A stretch of 64,000 nucleotides of DNA from Gracilibacillus ureilyticus (GCF_900111195.1 NZ_FOGL01000005.1:1-64000); one strand, 5' to 3'; counted from the first letter of the stretch, positions 42,806-52,181 are shown. The notes: a model not told the origin generated them from the letters alone. Numbers and translations: made by a program.

Positions 42806-43297
42806 ATGCTCAAAAACCTATTTAAGAAAAAAGATACTAACGCAGATCTGGTCTCCCCACTAACAGGTAAAGTAGTCCCGCTTGAAGAAGTCCCGGATCA
42901 GGTGTTTTCTCAAAAGATGATGGGTGAAGGAATAGCGGTTGATCCCACTTCTAATCTGGTTGTTTCTCCTGTCGATGGGGAAGTAGTTGATGTGTTTAAA
43001 ACGAAGCATGCGATAAGTTTAAGGGCAGATAATGGTGCAGAAATATTAGTGCATATGGGTCTGGAAACAGTTGAACTTAATGGAGAAGGATTTGAGATAA
43101 AAGTAAATAATGGTGATAAAGTTAAAAAAGGAGATAATTTAGCTGATTTTGATGTGGAATCAGTCAAAGCTAAAGGTTACAAAACGATCACTCCAATAAT
43201 TCTGATGAATGGAGAAGATTATAATTTAACTAACATTTCTTTTGCTGAAGAAGTGAAAGCAGGTAGTGAAATCCTGTTTCATATTGAAGCAAAATAA
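42806..43297 (+). CDS. PTS glucose-type EIIA protein (stand-alone)
   Basis: A soluble 163-aa EIIA of the Crr/YpqE kind: VSPLTGKVVPLEEVPDQVFSQKMMG (16-40, quoted by position), VSPVDGEV at 53-60, His68 in KHAI, and the phosphorylated His83 in LVHMGLETV. No EIIB or EIIC is adjacent, so it must serve PTS permeases encoded elsewhere or act in regulation. A TGGAGG site precedes the ATG, and it has its own transcription unit between two hairpins. Confidence 0.9.
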   Translation: MLKNLFKKKDTNADLVSPLTGKVVPLEEVPDQVFSQKMMGEGIAVDPTSNLVVSPVDGEVVDVFKTKHAISLRADNGAEILVHMGLETVELNGEGFEIKVNNGDKVKKGDNLADFDVESVKAKGYKTITPIILMNGEDYNLTNISFAEEVKAGSEILFHIEAK

Positions 43298-43322
43298 ATG
43301 AATTTTCCCCAAATAATGACGT

Positions 43323-43357
43323 GGAAAAGGAGTAAGTAATAAACTTACTCCTTTTCC
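43323..43357. terminator. Bidirectional terminator between EIIA and alpha-galactosidase genes
   Basis: A perfect 15-bp stem (GGAAAAGGAGTAAGT and complement) with loop AATAA between converging genes, ending two bases before the alpha-galactosidase stop codon. Confidence 0.8.
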
Positions 43358-43358
43358 G

Positions 43359-45584
43359 TTATAAACCCTTAAGTATAAATAATTGAGATTGATAATCTCC
43401 AGGGTGTTTCTGTCCCCAGAATTCATTGGCCCTATCTGTGTAATTCCCGGATAGTAAAATGCCGATATTTATCAGCTCATCGCCATAATGGGTAGTAGTT
43501 CCATTTACTCGATATAACCGATCAGGATCAAGGCCTTTTAGTTTTATCCGCTGATATGCTTCGTTCGGTTTTGCTAACACTTTATAATAACCAACTAAAG
43601 CTTCGGATTTATCCCGACTTACTACCATCCATGATGTTTCATTACTTTCGAATGGGCTTAGGAGTCGATAAAATTCGCCCATTCTAATCAAATCACGATA
43701 TTCTTTAAAGAAAGCCACTTGCTCTCTAACCATTGCTTTGTCTTCATCAGAAAGTTTGGTGATATCTAGTTCATAACCAAATGTGCCAAAGTATGCGACA
43801 GCAGCTCTTGTTTGCAATGGGGTTAAACGGCCAACCTGGTGGTTAGGTGTCGCCGAAACATGGCTCCCTATCGAACTTAATGGGTAAACCATCGAGGTAC
43901 CATATTGAATTTTTAGACGTTCAACTGCATCAGTATCGTCACTAGTCCAAGTCTGTGGCGCATAATACAGCATCCCAGGATCAAAGCGGGCTCCGCCACC
44001 TGCACAGGATTCAAATAATATATCAGGGTATTTTTTTATTAATCTCTCATATAAATCGTATACTCCTAAAATGTAACGATGAAATACCTCCCCTTGCTGA
44101 TCAGCTGGAAGTTTCTGTGAATAAGCTTCCGTAATATGACGATTCATATCCCACTTAATATATGTGATATTGGATTTTGAAAGAATTTGATTCATCATTT
44201 GAAAAATATAATCTACTACTTCTGAACGGGAAAAATCCAGTACAAATTGATTTCTGCCATGTGATATCTGCCGATCTGGAGTAGAGATAATCCAGTCAGG
44301 ATGTTCTTCGAATAATTTTGTATCTTTGCATACCATCTCCGGCTCAAACCATAACCCAAACCGCATCTCGAGTTCTTCCACTTTTTCAGCCAGACCATTA
44401 ATACCATTTGGCAATTTTCGTTTATCTTCGAACCAATCGCCAAGAGAACTTGTGTCATCATCTCTTTTACCGAACCAGCCATCATCTAATACAAAAAGTT
44501 CAATACCAAGCTCTTTTGCTGTACTGGCAATTTCTAATACTTTTTCTTCATTAAAGTCAAAGTATGTAGCTTCCCAATTATTAATCAATACGGGACGGGC
44601 GTTGTCTCGCCAGTTTCCACGAACTAAACGTTCCCGATATAACTTGTGATAAGTTTGACTCATTTCATTTAAGCCTTTATCAGAATAAACCATTACACAT
44701 TCAGGTGTCTGAAAACTACTCCCTGCACCAAGCTTCCATTTGAAACGATAAGGATTAATTCCCATAGTGATTCTGCTTACATTATAGCTGTCGACCTCCA
44801 CTTGTGCTAAGAAATTACCGCTATAAACGAGACTAAATCCATAAACTTCTCCTTGGTGTTCATCTGCATTGGGACGCTTTAACGTTATAAATGGATTGAA
44901 CACATGACTGCTTGCTCCCCGATTGCTATAGATTGATTGAATACCTTTTGATAATGTTTTTTTCTCCAGATGTCCTTCTCTCGCCCAGGCGCCATGTAAA
45001 TGGACCATTTCAAATTGATCATCAGGAAAATCTATACTCATACTCATTGCATGATCGAGATAATAATTTTCATTTCCTTCGTTAGAGAATTCAGCATGAC
45101 GAGTAATCACATTCCGGTTTTGATAAATAGTATAGGAAAGTGTAAGTCGACACTTTAATACATCGTCATATAAATCAATTTCTAATGTATCTCCCTCATC
45201 TTCTTGTTCTACATAAGTAGCAGGTAAGTTTTCTAATTTCTTTTTTCCTTTAGTGACTCGAAAGTTTTGATAAGTAAAGTTCGTAATATGACTTCCATCT
45301 TCCCTTAGAATGGAATGAGCAGGGAAACGAAAATCGGTCGATCCATAGCTAGGATATTCTTGTTTAATATGCTCCATAGATGAAGTGTGGTCCCCTTCAA
45401 ACATATTGCAGGATGGTCTAATTTCCCGCTCTATCAAGTGATCAAAACTGTCGCGGTGATGTATCCGTTTTCCATAATATAAATGTTCAAGCTGCCTGCT
45501 TTTCTCTATAACACGGAAAATATAACTCACTTTATTATTGTATAAGTGGAATTCAGAATGGTGTTGATTGATTCTAATTGGCAA
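43359..45584 (-). CDS. Alpha-galactosidase, GH36
   Basis: A retaining alpha-galactosidase of 741 aa without signal peptide, close to the Geobacillus AgaA/AgaB type. Domain order: N-terminal beta-supersandwich (1-330), TIM barrel (about 330-650), C-terminal beta-domain. The nucleophile is Asp479 in YIKWDMNRH and the acid/base Asp549 in TWTSDDTDA; FVLDDGWFG and FESCAGGGARFD are family hallmarks. It would strip alpha-1,6-galactose from imported galactomannan oligosaccharides, raffinose or melibiose. It diverges from the two-component genes of the mannan locus. A GGGAGGAG site precedes the ATG. Confidence 0.94.
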   Translation of the reverse strand: MPIRINQHHSEFHLYNNKVSYIFRVIEKSRQLEHLYYGKRIHHRDSFDHLIEREIRPSCNMFEGDHTSSMEHIKQEYPSYGSTDFRFPAHSILREDGSHITNFTYQNFRVTKGKKKLENLPATYVEQEDEGDTLEIDLYDDVLKCRLTLSYTIYQNRNVITRHAEFSNEGNENYYLDHAMSMSIDFPDDQFEMVHLHGAWAREGHLEKKTLSKGIQSIYSNRGASSHVFNPFITLKRPNADEHQGEVYGFSLVYSGNFLAQVEVDSYNVSRITMGINPYRFKWKLGAGSSFQTPECVMVYSDKGLNEMSQTYHKLYRERLVRGNWRDNARPVLINNWEATYFDFNEEKVLEIASTAKELGIELFVLDDGWFGKRDDDTSSLGDWFEDKRKLPNGINGLAEKVEELEMRFGLWFEPEMVCKDTKLFEEHPDWIISTPDRQISHGRNQFVLDFSRSEVVDYIFQMMNQILSKSNITYIKWDMNRHITEAYSQKLPADQQGEVFHRYILGVYDLYERLIKKYPDILFESCAGGGARFDPGMLYYAPQTWTSDDTDAVERLKIQYGTSMVYPLSSIGSHVSATPNHQVGRLTPLQTRAAVAYFGTFGYELDITKLSDEDKAMVREQVAFFKEYRDLIRMGEFYRLLSPFESNETSWMVVSRDKSEALVGYYKVLAKPNEAYQRIKLKGLDPDRLYRVNGTTTHYGDELINIGILLSGNYTDRANEFWGQKHPGDYQSQLFILKGL

Positions 45585-45608
45585 AAAGAATCTCCTCCCT
45601 TTATAGAA

Positions 45609-45654
45609 AAGTTATCGATTACTTAAATATATAAGAAATGCTATTGAATGTCAA
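45609..45654 (-). promoter_or_regulatory. Alpha-galactosidase promoter with LacI-type operator
   Basis: On the minus strand: -35 TTGACA (45649-45654), 17-bp spacer, -10 TATATT (45626-45631), then AAGTTATCGATTACTT (45609-45624), a 14-of-16 palindrome centred on CG, at the start site. Confidence 0.7.
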
Positions 45655-45907
45655 AGTGAATTAATTTTTTTTCCGGCTGAAAGTCTAAAATAGCAATAAG
45701 ACTAACTGGACATAATTAAAGAATTTCTTTATTAAATACACACAAACTTTGCATGTTATTATTTGAACGACAGCGAAGAACGTTGAACTGTATTCTATAT
45801 GGGCCTAATAATAAAGAAATCTGACAATATAAATTATACAATCTTAATAAATCGAAAAATCTATGGTGTTATTATTTTTTGTGTTATAAAATATAGAATA
45901 CATTAAC
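45655..45907. other. Non-coding part of the 353-bp divergent intergenic region
   Basis: Between the alpha-galactosidase promoter and the two-component genes the DNA is AT-rich and no reading frame with a ribosome site is visible. It presumably carries the upstream control sites of the kinase gene. Confidence 0.5.
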
Positions 45908-45919
45908 TTTATCGATAAA
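45908..45919 (+). promoter_or_regulatory. ATCGAT-centred palindrome before the histidine kinase gene
   Basis: TTTATCGATAAA is a perfect 12-bp palindrome 18 bp before the kinase start. It shares the ATCGAT core with the operator of the divergent alpha-galactosidase gene. Confidence 0.5.
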
Positions 45920-45937
45920 TTATTAAAGGGAGGGAGT

Positions 45938-47758
45938 ATGATTCTTAATCCAATTAGACGGTTTGTTAATAATATAAATGTCAGAGATAAATTATTTATC
46001 GCTTTTGTATTGGTTGTTTTTGCTCCGGTAGTTATAGTTGGTGGGTACTTAACTAACGAACTTAGAAATCAGGCGATTGCTGAGGCTGAAGAACAAGTAG
46101 CTATGAATATGGAGCGGGTAAAGGAGAGGACACTTGAAATTTTAAAAGTTCCTATCTATATCTCTAATAATATAAGACTTGATTACCAATTAGAAAATAT
46201 ACTTAATAAAAATTATGAATCAACTTTCCAATTAATTAGTGATTACTGGGAGTACGATAACTTCCAGGAATACATTAGAACATATCATTCTGAAATTTCA
46301 AATCTTCGTTTTTATGTAGATAATCCTAATCTTATTAATGATTGGGAGATAATCCCTGCTAGTGCTCACATAAAAGAAAAGAATTGGTTCAAAACCGCAT
46401 TAGAAAATGGTGGTGCAATACAGTGGAACTATATTAGAGATGAGACAAAAAGTAATGAGAAGTATCTGAGTCTTGTAAGAAAAATTGACTTTTCAGCATA
46501 TAAAACTAGTGGGGTATTAGTAATTAATGTAAATAGCAAAACATTAAAAACCATACTCTCACAAGAATCATCTATGACAATGTTAGTCGATGGCCAAAAT
46601 AACATTATTGCTTCTAACAGTGAAGAACAAATTGGACATAAACTGGATCGTGTTACTGATATGGAAGAAGTTCTAAAAGGAGATACTGGTATTTTCCATG
46701 ATACAAAATCAAAAGAGCCTAGAAGAATTTTTGTGCAAAATGTTCCTCTAGACGCTTTAAATAAATTATTCATCATTTCTATTATAGAGGATCAAGAAAT
46801 CGTAAAAAATGCCCATCAATTCGGTAAAATGGGAACAATCTTAATGTCTATCACCATTCTTGTTGCTGTAATTCTAATTTATATACTGGCCAAATTGTTT
46901 TCTACCCGAATTATTTTACTGAGCAAACAAATATCCAATGTTTCTAAAGGTGATTTTAATATGCGTATTAACATAGATGGCAAGGATGAAATAGGCCAAT
47001 TAGCTAATGATTTAGATCAAATGGTGATTAATACAAAGAATTTACTGCAAAAGATAGAAAAAAGTAATCGACAAAAAGCTCTGCTTGAAAAGAAACAAAG
47101 TGAAATAAAATTCAAAATGCTTGCTTCACAAATTAATCCGCATTTCCTATTTAACTGTCTAGAATCCATTAGAATGGAAGCACACTTCAAAGGTGAAACT
47201 GAAATAGCAGAGGTGGTGAAATTATTAGGCAAGTTAATGAGGAATAATCTAGAGGTTTCTGAGGGGAGAGTAGAACTGCAGAAAGAAGTGGATGTAACAA
47301 AGTGGTATTTAGACATTCAAAAATTCCGTTATGAAGATAGATTAAATTATTATTTTAATATTGAGCCGAGTACTGAAAAACTACTAATACCGCCTCTGAT
47401 TATTCAACCCTTAGTAGAGAACAGTGTAATTCATGGATTGGAAGATGTGAGAAATGGAGGTGAAGTAAGAATATCAACGAAATTAAAGGACAATAGATTA
47501 TTTATAACAGTTAGTGATGATGGGACTGGAATAAGCAGGAAAAGACTTATTGAGATTTCACGTACATTGTCTGATAATGAAGATCAACAAGGTGTTAGAA
47601 TTGGCTTGCGGAATGTATATCAAAGATTAAAATTAGTTTGTGGAGAAGATAGTGAACTAAAAATTGAAAGCGAAGAAGGTAAAGGGACAACCGTATCCCT
47701 ATCTATTTTTTTAGGAGTAGGGGGAGAGAACATTGTGGAAAGTGATGGTCGTGGATGA
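45938..47758 (+). CDS. YesM-type sensor histidine kinase
   Basis: A 606-aa membrane kinase: helix near 17-38, an extracellular sensor of about 250 residues (dCache-like), second helix near 298-318, HAMP (about 318-370, STRIILLSKQISNVSKGDF), His_kinase domain with the phospho-acceptor in QINPHFLFNCLESIR near 399-413, and HATPase with PPLIIQPLVENSVIHG and DDGTGIS. This layout is typical of kinases that sense oligosaccharides, often through a binding protein, beside LplBC-type ABC importers. It overlaps the response regulator gene, and together they should control the mannanase and importer genes downstream. Confidence 0.92.
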   Translation: MILNPIRRFVNNINVRDKLFIAFVLVVFAPVVIVGGYLTNELRNQAIAEAEEQVAMNMERVKERTLEILKVPIYISNNIRLDYQLENILNKNYESTFQLISDYWEYDNFQEYIRTYHSEISNLRFYVDNPNLINDWEIIPASAHIKEKNWFKTALENGGAIQWNYIRDETKSNEKYLSLVRKIDFSAYKTSGVLVINVNSKTLKTILSQESSMTMLVDGQNNIIASNSEEQIGHKLDRVTDMEEVLKGDTGIFHDTKSKEPRRIFVQNVPLDALNKLFIISIIEDQEIVKNAHQFGKMGTILMSITILVAVILIYILAKLFSTRIILLSKQISNVSKGDFNMRINIDGKDEIGQLANDLDQMVINTKNLLQKIEKSNRQKALLEKKQSEIKFKMLASQINPHFLFNCLESIRMEAHFKGETEIAEVVKLLGKLMRNNLEVSEGRVELQKEVDVTKWYLDIQKFRYEDRLNYYFNIEPSTEKLLIPPLIIQPLVENSVIHGLEDVRNGGEVRISTKLKDNRLFITVSDDGTGISRKRLIEISRTLSDNEDQQGVRIGLRNVYQRLKLVCGEDSELKIESEEGKGTTVSLSIFLGVGGENIVESDGRG

Positions 47759-49238
47759 TGAAAGAAGAACCAGACAAGGGATTGTAACATTAATAGAGTG
47801 GAAAAGGTTTGGTTTTGAAGTAATTGATACAGCTGCAGATGGCCTTGAAGCCATAGAGAAATATAAGAAACATCTACCACATCTCGTCATAATTGATATT
47901 AAGATGCCAAAAATGTCTGGATTAGAAGTGATAAAAATAATCAGGGAAAAAGATCAGAATGTAAAATTTCTTATTCTAAGTGGGTATGCAGATTTCCATT
48001 ATGCAAAGCAAGCTTTGCAGTATAACGCTACTGGCTACTTGTTAAAACCTCTAGAGGAGGAAGAATTAACAAATTATCTAATGAAGATTCACAAGGAATT
48101 GGATGAGCAAAATATATTTAATAAAGAAAAAGAAAATAATCATTGTCAAAGTCATGTAGATAATATTATTCAGGGAGTATTAACGCAAAAATCGGTACTA
48201 TATTTTGAGGAAAACTTAAAATGGGAACATTATGCTCTTTTACTATTAAAATTTCATGAGAAAAAGGATTTTGCCCTTAGAGATATATATCAAAATACAC
48301 AGGGCATGGTAAAAGGTGACAAAGGTATTGTTTTTTTAAAAGATAACCATATCGGTATACTTGTTAATGAAAATAAGAGTGGAAGTAATACTGAAAAATT
48401 ATACTATACTATTTATCATCAACTAACAATGAAAAGTATTGAAGTGATAGCTGCTGTATCGGAGGTAGTTTCAAAAATAGAGTCATTAAATAAATGTTAT
48501 CGGCAAGCAATTTTCTTTCTGGAAAAGAGTTTTTTTTATGAAGAGCAATATTTGATCACGTCAACTACTCCTCAAATTTTTGACCGCAGAATTAAGGAGG
48601 AAAGAGGAGAGATAACTAATTATCAGGACAAGTTACTTTATGCAATTGAAATTAGTGATAAAAGTGTATTTATAAAATTTATAAAAGATACAGTTGCAAT
48701 GCTGGCAAAAAGCGGGGCATCGGAAAAAGAAATCAAAAGCCAGATCACTATGACACTAACTTACATAAATAATAAGTTAACTGCACGTTATCCTCAATTT
48801 CAAGAGGAAATAACCAATATTCTAGCTGATCTGGCAGACATACAGAATAGCCGTAATGTAAAGCAATTGATATCTTCAGTGCATGAGCATTTGATTGAAT
48901 TGTCTTCAGTTATTGATATAAGTGAATCCAACTTAATTGTGAAAAGAATGACAGATTTTATTGATAATAATTATGCTAATAACATTAAGCTAGATATGAT
49001 CGCAGAACTTCTACATTATCACAAAGCATATTTAGGGAAATTATTTAAAGAAGAAACGGGGGAATACTTTAAAACATATTTAGATAAAGTGCGTATCGAA
49101 AATAGCAAACGTTATTTAAAAGAAGGTTACAAAGTTTATGAAGTAGCAAAAATGGTAGGGTATACAACTGCTGACTACTTTCATAGTAAGTTTAAGAAAT
49201 ATGAAGGAATATCCCCATCAGATTATCGGAAAAAATAA
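47733..49238 (+). CDS. YesN-type AraC-family response regulator
   Basis: A 501-aa regulator: receiver domain at 1-120 with acidic pair in VVDDERRTRQG, phosphoacceptor Asp in IIDIKMPKMSG near 53 and Lys near YLLKPLEEEE; a middle region of about 250 residues without recognised domain; and a C-terminal AraC DNA-binding domain (about 400-501: LDMIAELLHYHKAYLGKLFKEE and YEVAKMVGYTTADYFHSKFKK blocks). The start is TTG after GGGGGAG, overlapping the kinase gene by 26 bases. It likely activates the repeated promoter blocks at 49275 and 52112. Confidence 0.92.
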   Translation: MWKVMVVDDERRTRQGIVTLIEWKRFGFEVIDTAADGLEAIEKYKKHLPHLVIIDIKMPKMSGLEVIKIIREKDQNVKFLILSGYADFHYAKQALQYNATGYLLKPLEEEELTNYLMKIHKELDEQNIFNKEKENNHCQSHVDNIIQGVLTQKSVLYFEENLKWEHYALLLLKFHEKKDFALRDIYQNTQGMVKGDKGIVFLKDNHIGILVNENKSGSNTEKLYYTIYHQLTMKSIEVIAAVSEVVSKIESLNKCYRQAIFFLEKSFFYEEQYLITSTTPQIFDRRIKEERGEITNYQDKLLYAIEISDKSVFIKFIKDTVAMLAKSGASEKEIKSQITMTLTYINNKLTARYPQFQEEITNILADLADIQNSRNVKQLISSVHEHLIELSSVIDISESNLIVKRMTDFIDNNYANNIKLDMIAELLHYHKAYLGKLFKEETGEYFKTYLDKVRIENSKRYLKEGYKVYEVAKMVGYTTADYFHSKFKKYEGISPSDYRKK

Positions 49239-49242
49239 AAAT

Positions 49243-49287
49243 AAGAAAACGCCACCTTAATTTTTGAAGGCGTTTTCTTTATTTTTT
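49243..49287 (+). terminator. Terminator of the two-component operon
   Basis: AAGAAAACGCC pairs with GGCGTTTTCTT and continues TATTTTTT. Its 3' end merges with the promoter block of the next gene. Confidence 0.85.
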
Positions 49288-49344
49288 GTATGAAATAGCA
49301 ACTAGTTTATAGGGTTATATCAGAAATAGCATTAAGTTATTATT
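49275..49344 (+). promoter_or_regulatory. Repeated regulatory block A, before cytosolic GH26 gene
   Basis: Seventy bases align without gaps to 52112-52181 at 56 of 70 positions. The conserved parts are TTCTTTATTTTTT, ATGAAATA, TTTATAGGGTT and AGCATTAAGTTA. It lies about 120 bp before the mannanase start. Activator binding by the YesN-type regulator is the likely reason for conservation. Confidence 0.6.
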
Positions 49345-49465
49345 TGTTTAATAAAAGTGAAGGAGGTTTTTAAAATAATCATCCGTAATTTAAAGGGGCC
49401 TTAAAGTGAGGTTAACTGTAATGCGGTATAAATTGGGCAAATTAATAAATTGAGGAGGAAATATA

Positions 49466-50389
49466 GTGAAAGAAAATTTGCTTTTAGAAGACTGTACATT
49501 ATCAAATCCGAATGCAATATATGAAGCAAAAAAGTTATTTAAATACATTTGTTCTATTTCTGGAGAATCCATTCTTTCGGGTCAGCAAGAATCAGATTGG
49601 AAAGCACCTCCAAATGACGAAATGGAATATATAAAAGGGATAACAGGTAAACTTCCTGCGATACGTGGTCTTGATTACATTAATGAAGACTATGAAGGTG
49701 TAAACAAAAGATCAATAGAATGGTGGGAATTGGGTGGAATAGTATCAATTTGCTGGCATTGGGGAATGCCTCCAGATGGAATTGGATATGAATCTTCAAA
49801 GGGAACGATTAATTTAAATGAAGCTTTGACAGAAGGGACACCTTTATACAGTAGTATGGTTGAACGTATGGATGAAGTGGCACAAGAATTAAAGAAGTTA
49901 CAAGAAGCTAGAGTGCCGGTTTTATGGAGACCTTTCCATGAATTCGATGGGGAGTGGTTCTGGTGGGGCAAGGGGGGAGCTGAACTTTTTGTGAAACTCT
50001 GGTGCTTAATGTATGAACGTTATACTAGATACCATGGTTTGAACAATTTGATATGGGTACTTGGTTATTCAGGAGAAATAAAAGAAGGATGGTACCCGGG
50101 TGACAACTATGTGGATATTGCAGGCGCGGATACATATAATCCTGGACCGCATGCCGAATTATTTCAACAAGCTGTGGGCACAGTAGGTAAGAAAATGCCG
50201 GTTGCTTTGCATGAATGTGGACCTATTCCGAATCCGGCTGAGATGATAATAAAAGGGGCTAACTGGGTTTGGTTTTTGACATGGCATACTATACATGTAA
50301 AGGAACAAAATACACCTGATTATTTAAGAGATGTATATAACCATCAGTATGTAATCACATTAGACAAATTACCTAGCTTTAAAAGGTAA
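49466..50389 (+). CDS. Beta-mannanase, GH26, cytosolic
   Basis: A clan-A glycoside hydrolase of 307 aa consisting of the GH26 catalytic domain only. Acid/base Glu159 in WRPFHEFDGEWFWWG and nucleophile Glu250 in ALHECGPIP are present, as is WHWGMPPDG of the substrate cleft. There is no signal peptide, so it would trim imported manno-oligosaccharides inside the cell. The start is GTG after GAGGAGG. It is followed 70 bp later by a secreted GH26 paralogue; the two share the same core and probably arose by duplication. Confidence 0.92.
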   Translation: MKENLLLEDCTLSNPNAIYEAKKLFKYICSISGESILSGQQESDWKAPPNDEMEYIKGITGKLPAIRGLDYINEDYEGVNKRSIEWWELGGIVSICWHWGMPPDGIGYESSKGTINLNEALTEGTPLYSSMVERMDEVAQELKKLQEARVPVLWRPFHEFDGEWFWWGKGGAELFVKLWCLMYERYTRYHGLNNLIWVLGYSGEIKEGWYPGDNYVDIAGADTYNPGPHAELFQQAVGTVGKKMPVALHECGPIPNPAEMIIKGANWVWFLTWHTIHVKEQNTPDYLRDVYNHQYVITLDKLPSFKR

Positions 50390-50459
50390 GTTTAACTGTA
50401 AACTAAAAAAGAAGGGGATAATGTGAGCGCTAATCTTATAAAATAGGGGGTAGCTGTCG

Positions 50460-52046
50460 GTGAGAATATTTCAATTGATGAGAACAGTTATTTTGCTTTC
50501 GTTTTTTTCTTTAGCTATGTGCTTTTTTGAAGTGGGATTATTAGTCCACGCAGAAGTAAAAAATGACTTTGAAGAAATGAAATTGGAAGCGGAAGATGCA
50601 GATATTAATAAACTTAGTGTGTTGAGTGACGTACCAGGTTTTTCGGGAGATGGATATGTTGGTGATTTTAATGACAAAGATGCCAGTGTATCTTTTACTA
50701 TTACAGTCCCAGATACCGATTTATATAACCTAACGGTCGGTTATGGTGCGATATATGGTGAAGGTAAACATGCGAAGATAAAATTAAATGGAGAGGCATT
50801 TACTTCATTTGAAATGGAGGAAGGCTTCGCTGAAGTTTCAACAGGTAAAGTACTTCTTAAAGAAGGTACGAATACAGTTACTATTATGCCTGATTGGACG
50901 AATTTCGCAATCGACTATATAAAGGTATCCCTAGCACCTCAGCCGATGGAACACAAAGTGGATAATCGATTAGTTAATCCTAATGCAACAAAAGAAACGC
51001 AGGCCTTGTTCAGCTATCTAGTGGATAACTTTGGGAAGAGCATAATAGCAGGTCAACAAGATTCTAGTAATAATGATTTAGCAGATATAAGATATATTAA
51101 AGAGTTAACAGGAAAGACACCAGCTATACTAGGTTTAGACATGATGGATTATAGCCCGTCGCGTGTTGAAAAAGGAGCAGAGACCTATGAAGTTGAGCAA
51201 GCTCTCAAATGGGCTGAACAAGGCGGAATAGTGACTTTCGCTTGGCATTGGAACGCCCCAAAAGATCTAATAGATACAGAAGATAAACCTTGGTGGAGTG
51301 GGTTTTATACAGATGCCACAACTTTCGATTTGGAATACGCAATGAATAATCCGGAATCAGAAGATTACCAGTTAATAATTCGGGATATAGATGCAATTGC
51401 GGTTGAATTAAAAAAACTTCAAGATGCAAAAGTTCCAGTGTTATGGAGACCTCTGCATGAAGCGGAAGGAGGATGGTTCTGGTGGGGAGCAAAAGGGCCG
51501 GAGCCTACTATTGACCTCTGGAAACTAATGTATGATCGATTAACCAATTATCATAAATTAAATAATCTAATATGGATCTGGAATTCAGTTGATCCGGAAT
51601 GGTATCCAGGGGATGAGTATGTTGATATTGTTAGCTTTGACTCTTACCCTGAAAAGTATAATTATTCTCCTCAAAATTATAAATATGAAGAACTTGTGGA
51701 ACTTTCTTCAAACAGGAAGTTAATTGCAATGACAGAGAATGGCCCCATTCCAGATCCTGATTTGTTAACCGTCTATGACTCTATGTACAGCTATTTTACA
51801 ACATGGATTGGTCTTATAACTGACAATAATAGTATTGACCATTTAAAAGAGGTTTATAATCATGAAAATGTAATTACTCTAGATGAGCTCCCGAATTTAG
51901 ATACTTATTTAGAGGTTAGACAACTTAAAGAGACAATAAAGATACTAAATGAATATAGAGAAGATGAGCAAATAGAGGAACCGATTTTCAATGACATGGT
52001 TTCTGTTATCAATCAACTTTTAGAAGAACTCAGAGAGAAGCAATAG
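50460..52046 (+). CDS. Secreted beta-mannanase, CBM35-like module plus GH26
   Basis: A 528-aa exported enzyme. A signal peptide occupies about residues 1-31 (cut after VHA). Residues 38-158 form a beta-sandwich carbohydrate-binding module of CBM35/CBM6 kind (LEAEDA, GFSGDGYVGDF, and NFAIDYIKVSL). The GH26 domain covers about 170-465 with acid/base Glu334 in WRPLHEAEGGWFWWG and nucleophile Glu426 in AMTENGPIP. The C-terminal 60 residues are charged helix without sorting signal. It would cut beta-1,4-mannan outside the cell. GTG start after AGGGGGTAG. Confidence 0.92.
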   Translation: MRIFQLMRTVILLSFFSLAMCFFEVGLLVHAEVKNDFEEMKLEAEDADINKLSVLSDVPGFSGDGYVGDFNDKDASVSFTITVPDTDLYNLTVGYGAIYGEGKHAKIKLNGEAFTSFEMEEGFAEVSTGKVLLKEGTNTVTIMPDWTNFAIDYIKVSLAPQPMEHKVDNRLVNPNATKETQALFSYLVDNFGKSIIAGQQDSSNNDLADIRYIKELTGKTPAILGLDMMDYSPSRVEKGAETYEVEQALKWAEQGGIVTFAWHWNAPKDLIDTEDKPWWSGFYTDATTFDLEYAMNNPESEDYQLIIRDIDAIAVELKKLQDAKVPVLWRPLHEAEGGWFWWGAKGPEPTIDLWKLMYDRLTNYHKLNNLIWIWNSVDPEWYPGDEYVDIVSFDSYPEKYNYSPQNYKYEELVELSSNRKLIAMTENGPIPDPDLLTVYDSMYSYFTTWIGLITDNNSIDHLKEVYNHENVITLDELPNLDTYLEVRQLKETIKILNEYREDEQIEEPIFNDMVSVINQLLEELREKQ

Positions 52047-52081
52047 GGATTTTATAGACTAGTTAGATAGAAGTATGTATT

Positions 52082-52125
52082 AAAGAAAGCGTTTCCTTGT
52101 TTATGGATGCTTTCTTTATTTTTTA
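52082..52125 (+). terminator. Terminator after the secreted mannanase gene
   Basis: AAAGAAAGC pairs with GCTTTCTTT and is followed by ATTTTTTAC. As at 49243, the 3' end overlaps a promoter block. Confidence 0.75.
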
Positions 52126-52181
52126 CATGAAATAACTATTATTTTATAGGGTTCTACAAAGTAAAGCATTAAGTTACTATT
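52112..52181 (+). promoter_or_regulatory. Repeated regulatory block B, before the LplBC-type importer
   Basis: Gapless 70-base partner of 49275-49344 (56 identities), ending 26 bp before the permease start. Both copies begin in the T-tract of an upstream terminator. Confidence 0.6.

Noticed and set aside
50418-50440. TGTGAGCGCTAATC as a cre site before the secreted mannanase gene
   Set aside because: It misses three positions of the consensus, including the closing CA; too weak to list.
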